A DNA stretch of 9,152 nucleotides from CAZJPS01 sp964548055. Lineage in GTDB: Bacteria > Patescibacteriota > Gracilibacteria > Peribacterales > Peribacteraceae. This document shows, piece after piece, positions 5,879 through 9,152 of this stretch; positions within the stretch are counted from its first letter, which is position 1; each line of letters starts with the position of its first letter. The notes beneath the pieces are model-generated. The model was given only the letters and a program-made list of their open reading frames with translations. It ran no database searches and was not told the DNA's origin. The position numbers and the translations under genes are program-made. The stretch is taken from positions 1 through 9,152 of the forward strand of contig CAZJPS010000047.1 of the NCBI GenBank assembly GCA_964548055.1. The letters run 5' to 3'.

Positions 5879-6526
5879 ATGAAAACTCTTTTCCTCAATT
5901 TGGCTTCGCATGAAGGTATCATCGCTTGCGCGACTGATGCACAGGTTATTGCATCTAAGGATGTAGACCACCGAATTGGTGATGGAGGCCTAATTCAGGT
6001 TTTAGAATCAGTATTAGCAGATGCGGGATGGACGTATAAAGATCTGACAAACCTTGCATGTGTTGTTGGTCCCGGTGGATTCACAAGCCTTCGAGTGGGC
6101 ATTGCCTGTGCCAATACGGTTTCCCAGGAACTTGGTATTCCATCGGCGGGAATTCACCTTAGCGATCTGTACGTGCGATTAGCGATAAGCGATAAGCGAT
6201 TAGCCTCAGATGAAAAGCTTGCCGCTAGCCAATTACCGCTAGCCGCTTTGTGGTGGTTTCACTCTACGAAAAAGCAGGAATTGTTCGTTCGAAATCTGAA
6301 AAAGGACTCAGAGTCGCGCCTTGTGCATCTTGATGAACTACCATCGCTTGTAGGTTCAGGCGATCAGTGGATGGGGGAATTGATTCCCGTGCAGCAGGAA
6401 GCAGTAGCAAAGTTAGGCCTTACACAAGCACCTCTTCGGCCACTCGCAGAAATCTTACCCGCATTGCTTTTAGCCCAGGAATATAAAAAGCAGATCCTAT
6501 TACCGTGGTACGGGAGAGGATGGTGA
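5879..6526 (+). CDS. tsaB: tRNA threonylcarbamoyladenosine (t6A) biosynthesis protein TsaB
   Basis: TsaB (YeaZ) is the scaffold partner of TsaD, and with TsaE and TsaC makes t6A at position 37 of ANN-decoding tRNAs. The diagnostic stretch is VVGPGGFTSLRVGIACANTVSQELGIP (62-88), equivalent to the family GPGSFTGLRIG. Residues around H31 and 35-62 follow the family helix and LTNLACVVGPG strand. The first strand, LFLNLASHEG, has lost the usual D-T-S of active ASKHA proteins, which is tolerated because TsaB is not the catalytic subunit. The length of 215 is normal. Residues 99-123 come from an inverted heptamer element inserted between IHLSDLYVR and the WWFHSTKKQELFVR strand. The ATG at 5879 has no clear ribosome binding site. 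The divergent glycosyltransferase starts 46 bases away. tsaC, tsaD and tsaE are not in the window. Confidence 0.9.
   Translation: MKTLFLNLASHEGIIACATDAQVIASKDVDHRIGDGGLIQVLESVLADAGWTYKDLTNLACVVGPGGFTSLRVGIACANTVSQELGIPSAGIHLSDLYVRLAISDKRLASDEKLAASQLPLAALWWFHSTKKQELFVRNLKKDSESRLVHLDELPSLVGSGDQWMGELIPVQQEAVAKLGLTQAPLRPLAEILPALLLAQEYKKQILLPWYGRGW
6174..6247. repeat. Inverted heptamer element inside tsaB
   Basis: The left arm (6174-6201) has four heptamers, TGCGATT, AGCGATA, AGCGATA, AGCGATT. An 18-base spacer (6202-6219) contains GATGAAAAGCT. The right arm (6220-6247) has four heptamers, TGCCGCT, AGCCAAT, TACCGCT, AGCCGCT, whose reverse complements (AGCGGCT, AGCGGTA, ATTGGCT, AGCGGCA) resemble the left units. 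The arms match at about 16 of 28 positions. It encodes residues 99-123 of TsaB (RLAISDK, RLASDEK, LAASQLP) without interrupting the frame. Confidence 0.85.
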
Positions 6527-6626
6527 AACAATTTTTATGAAAATCATTGTTAACTTGTTAAGGAAACATTGCGCGGCAGGGATTTTTGGGAAAAAATAGG
6601 ATCGCCCCTCTTCCCACTTTCATAGT

Positions 6627-6941
6627 ATGGAAAACGGATTTTCTGAAATTCCAGAGCAGGAGACGAAGCTTCGTATAGCAGATTCTGAAGGGAAAGCTGC
6701 AAGTGCAGGAATTCTGAATGAAGTGCGGGAAAGGTTAGATCTTCTTATTCAAAACCCAGAGGACGGTCAGTTGCATGTGAATGTTGTGTGGAAATTATTA
6801 AATGCAGATGAAGCATTGGGATCTGATCATCCACAAGTGCAAGCATTACGCGCAGAGTTTAAGCGTGTTGCAGGTGTACCTGCCGAAGAGAAAAAAGTTG
6901 TCAATGTTCCTTCAGAGCAAGCTGAGGAACTGGCGGCTTAG
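6627..6941 (+). CDS. Hypothetical acidic helical protein, 104 residues
   Basis: This is an intact frame from ATG to TAG, lying between tsaB and secA on the same strand. The protein is acidic and appears mostly helical, with likely amphipathic helices at about 25-43 (GILNEVRERLDLLIQN), 50-65 (HVNVVWKLLNADEALG) and 67-82. It ends in a flexible tail rich in E, A and V (EEKKVVNVPSEQAEELAA). There is no signal peptide, membrane segment or metal site, and I do not recognise the family. The leader is pyrimidine-rich (CCCCTCTTCCCAC) with no Shine-Dalgarno sequence, as for the 145-residue gene and nusA. It ends 84 bases before secA; a link with protein export is only suggested by position. Confidence 0.7.
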   Translation: MENGFSEIPEQETKLRIADSEGKAASAGILNEVRERLDLLIQNPEDGQLHVNVVWKLLNADEALGSDHPQVQALRAEFKRVAGVPAEEKKVVNVPSEQAEELAA

Positions 6942-7025
6942 TTCTTAAGGGGACTATTGCGCTTCTATGTAGAGTGGTATCCTCCGTATCTCCTAAAAGA
7001 ATAGGAAGGTTCCACGTGTATTACT

Positions 7026-9152
7026 ATGGCTATCCTCGATACCCTCAATCGGCTCCTTGGTGATCCCAACGCAAAAGTGCTTAAAAAGCTCTGGCCGATG
7101 GTCAAGGTTGTACGTGATCGCAGCGCGGAGCAGGATATTCGATCCCTCACATTGGAAACTCTTCCTGCAAGAACAGAGGATATGAAGAGGAGAATTCAGG
7201 AGGGGATCAAAGCCGGGAAGACGGAGAAGGCACTGTTGGACGACATGCTCCCTGAAGCATTTGCAGTGGCTATTCGCGCATGTGAATTACTTCAGGGCCA
7301 GAGCACTCGCATGGGGGCGCAGGAATTTAGCTGGAATATGATTCCTTTCGATGTGCAGATTTTGGGAGGCATAGTTCTGCATCGCGGAAATATAGCGGAA
7401 ATGAGAACGGGAGAAGGAAAAACGCTCGTGTGTACGTTGCCTGCATACCTCAATGCGCTTGCCGGTAAAGGAGTGCATGTCGTCACCGTGAACGATTATC
7501 TTGCCCGTCGCGACTCAACCTGGATGGGCATGCTGTATACCGCTCTTGGTTTGAAGGTAGGAGTAGTGGTGCATGGCCAACCTACAGACGTTCGCCGCGA
7601 GGCGTATCAGGCGGATGTGACATACGGTACCAACAGCGAATTCGGATTCGATTATCTGCGCGATAACATGGCGCCTTCTATCAAGAGGCAGGTGCAGCGC
7701 GGGCTGTACTACGCGATTGTGGATGAGGTGGACTCTATTCTTATTGATGAAGCTCGCACGCCTCTTATCATCAGCCAACCTGCAGAAGAATCCACCACCA
7801 AGTACATGCAGTACGCGCAATTGGTGCGCAATTTGCAGGAAAATACGCACTTTAATAAAGATGAGAAGCAGCGCGCGGCAGTCCTCACGGAAGAAGGTAT
7901 CCAAAAGATGGAGCAGCTTCTGGGCATAGAAAATATTTACACGGAGAAAGGATTTGAAGAAGTACACCACATCGAACAAGCTCTCCGCGCCCACGCCATT
8001 TATCAGCGCGATGTGGATTACGTAATTAAAGATGGCGAAGTAATCATTGTGGACGAATTCACGGGTCGCCTTATGCCGGGGCGCCGTTACAGTCACGGTC
8101 TGCACCAAGCGATCGAGGCAAAAGAAGGGGTTGTGGTGCAACGCGAATCAAAAACACTTGCCACCATTACCTTCCAGAACTATTTCCGTCTCTTCAAAAA
8201 GCTCGCGGGTATGACGGGTACCGCAAAAACAGAGGAAGAGGAATTTGAATCCATTTACAAGTTGCGCGTCATTGTAATGCCTACCAATAAGCCGACGATT
8301 CGTGATGATAGGGCAGATGCTGTGTACCGTACCGTGAGCGCTAAATTTAAGGCCGTTGCCAAAATTGCGAAGGAACGGAATGCAAAGGGCCAGCCGGTAC
8401 TGATTGGTACTACGAGCATTGAGAAATCCGAAGCGATGAGTGTGCTGCTTGAAAAAGAAGGCGTAGAGCACAAAGTTTTGAATGCCAAACAGCACGAAAA
8501 AGAAGCGGAGATCGTAGCCAATGCCGGACAAAAAGGAGCAGTAACGATTGCGACCAACATGGCAGGACGTGGAACCGATATTAAATTAGGAGAAGGTGTG
8601 CAGGATTTGGGAGGCCTTGTGATTCTTGGTACAGAGCGTCATGAGGCTCGCCGTATCGATAATCAGCTCCGTGGACGTGCAGGACGCCAAGGAGACCCCG
8701 GAGAAAGCCAATTCTTCGTCTCGATGGAAGATGAACTGATGCGTCTTTTTGGAGGAGACAGATTGAAATCGATGATGGAGAGATTAAAAGTTCCCGACGA
8801 CGTCCCACTAGAAAATGGCATTGTTTCACGGAGTATCGAGAGCGCTCAAAAGAAAGTGGAAGGCCGCAACTTCGATATTCGTCGTCACGTGCTGCAATAC
8901 GACGACGTGATGAATAGGCACCGAGAGATTGTGTATAAGAGAAGGCAGAAGATTTTGGAGAAGATTATTGAATCGGAGAAGGGACTAGGGACTAGGGACT
9001 CGGAACTCACACAGGAAAATGCTCCCAGTCCTCAATCCCCAGTTCCCAGTCCCTTGCCTCTCCACGAAGAAATTATTCAAGACCTCAAAAAGGAGGCTGA
9101 ATCAATAGTCACAACGCACACAGCATTCGACGATTATGCTGAGTGGAATATA
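7026..9152 (+). CDS. secA: Preprotein translocase ATPase SecA (3' end beyond window)
   Basis: SecA is the ATP-driven motor that pushes unfolded preproteins through SecYEG. The frame is open for 709 codons to the window edge, so about 100-200 residues of the C-terminus are missing. Visible motifs are Walker A MRTGEGKT (126-133), VNDYLARRD, YGTNSEFGFDYLRDN, Walker B DEVDSILIDEARTPLIIS (233-250), the preprotein-binding region after it, DEFTGRLMPGRRYSHGLHQAIEAKE, GMTGTAKTE, TNMAGRGTDIKLG (510-522), GRAGRQGDPGES (550-561) and the start of the long scaffold helix SAQKKVEGRNFDIRRHVLQYDDVMNRHR (from 606). All ATPase motifs are intact. Residues 653-677 are an insertion derived from an inverted heptamer element at the end of the long scaffold helix, about where the helical wing domain begins. 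ATG at 7026 fits the family start (MAILDTLNRLLGDPN); AGGAAGG at 7003-7009 is 16 bases away, further than usual. The 104-residue gene precedes it. Confidence 0.97.
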   Translation, partial: MAILDTLNRLLGDPNAKVLKKLWPMVKVVRDRSAEQDIRSLTLETLPARTEDMKRRIQEGIKAGKTEKALLDDMLPEAFAVAIRACELLQGQSTRMGAQEFSWNMIPFDVQILGGIVLHRGNIAEMRTGEGKTLVCTLPAYLNALAGKGVHVVTVNDYLARRDSTWMGMLYTALGLKVGVVVHGQPTDVRREAYQADVTYGTNSEFGFDYLRDNMAPSIKRQVQRGLYYAIVDEVDSILIDEARTPLIISQPAEESTTKYMQYAQLVRNLQENTHFNKDEKQRAAVLTEEGIQKMEQLLGIENIYTEKGFEEVHHIEQALRAHAIYQRDVDYVIKDGEVIIVDEFTGRLMPGRRYSHGLHQAIEAKEGVVVQRESKTLATITFQNYFRLFKKLAGMTGTAKTEEEEFESIYKLRVIVMPTNKPTIRDDRADAVYRTVSAKFKAVAKIAKERNAKGQPVLIGTTSIEKSEAMSVLLEKEGVEHKVLNAKQHEKEAEIVANAGQKGAVTIATNMAGRGTDIKLGEGVQDLGGLVILGTERHEARRIDNQLRGRAGRQGDPGESQFFVSMEDELMRLFGGDRLKSMMERLKVPDDVPLENGIVSRSIESAQKKVEGRNFDIRRHVLQYDDVMNRHREIVYKRRQKILEKIIESEKGLGTRDSELTQENAPSPQSPVPSPLPLHEEIIQDLKKEAESIVTTHTAFDDYAEWNI
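8981..9053. repeat. Inverted heptamer element inside secA
   Basis: The left arm (8981-9008) has four heptamers, GGGACTA, GGGACTA, GGGACTC, GGAACTC. A 17-base spacer (9009-9025) contains CAGGAAAATGCT. The right arm (9026-9053) has four inverted heptamers, CAGTCCT, CAATCCC, CAGTTCC, CAGTCCC. The arms match at about 20 of 28 positions. The element encodes SecA residues 653-677, including SPQSPVPSPLP. The third left unit ends in C; an A there, as in the first two units, would make codon 9000-9002 a TAG stop. Confidence 0.9.

Noticed and set aside
6537..6599. 20-codon open frame after tsaB (MKIIVNLLRKHC...)
   Set aside because: It has no ribosome binding site, no recognisable product and a length easily reached by chance in this A/T-rich gap.
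7515..8141. 208-codon minus-strand open frame opposite secA
   Set aside because: It is antisense to conserved SecA ATPase motifs and shows a composition typical of a shadow frame, with no start signals.

Overview
The window reads as ordinary bacterial chromosome of roughly balanced base composition that uses the standard code (TGA, TAA and TAG all serve as stops). It holds conserved housekeeping genes (nusA, tsaB, secA), a DnaQ/DinG-type nuclease, a family 2 glycosyltransferase, and four short or partial proteins I cannot name. Most starts lack a good Shine-Dalgarno sequence, nusA has none of its usual partners, and short heptamer repeats sit inside several genes. This resembles a small-genome candidate-phylum bacterium (Patescibacteria/CPR, perhaps near the Peregrinibacteria). 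That assignment is an inference from style only and I hold it weakly.

Layout: the 3' end of an unknown gene (1-219, +) meets the 778-residue DEDDh exonuclease/degenerate DinG helicase (216-2552, -), and their stop codons overlap. A G-rich TTAGGG-like repeat and a promoter-like region (2553-2659) separate it from an unknown 145-residue gene (2660-3097, +). The stop of that gene overlaps the stop of nusA (3094-4374, -). A 271-bp divergent control region (4375-4645) carries a degenerate palindromic repeat, near-palindromes and a strong sigma70-type promoter with an overlapping dyad. It drives a small two-helix membrane protein (4646-4876, +). A perfect 16-bp hairpin ends both this gene and the convergent glycosyltransferase (4924-5832, -). 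Then come tsaB (5879-6526, +), an unknown 104-residue acidic protein (6627-6941, +) and secA (7026 to the window end, +, incomplete). The gaps 6527-6626 and 6942-7025 hold no RNA gene or clear terminator that I can see.

The first seven genes strictly alternate strands, so there is little operon structure until tsaB, the 104-residue gene and secA, which run the same way. The genes do not form one pathway. They cover transcription elongation (NusA), tRNA t6A modification (TsaB), protein export (SecA), DNA processing (the exonuclease) and probably envelope glycan synthesis (glycosyltransferase).

The most interesting signal is a family of heptamer-based elements about 70 bp long. Those in tsaB and secA share one design: four heptamers, a 17-18 nt spacer containing GAAAA, then four inverted heptamers. 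Both lie in frame inside essential genes, although the heptamer sequences are unrelated. A third array of ten direct heptamers lies in frame in the glycosyltransferase, and a fourth, shorter G-rich array lies directly upstream of the exonuclease start. They recall the in-frame Rickettsia palindromic elements and cyanobacterial heptamer repeats, but the sequences differ and they may be a separate class.
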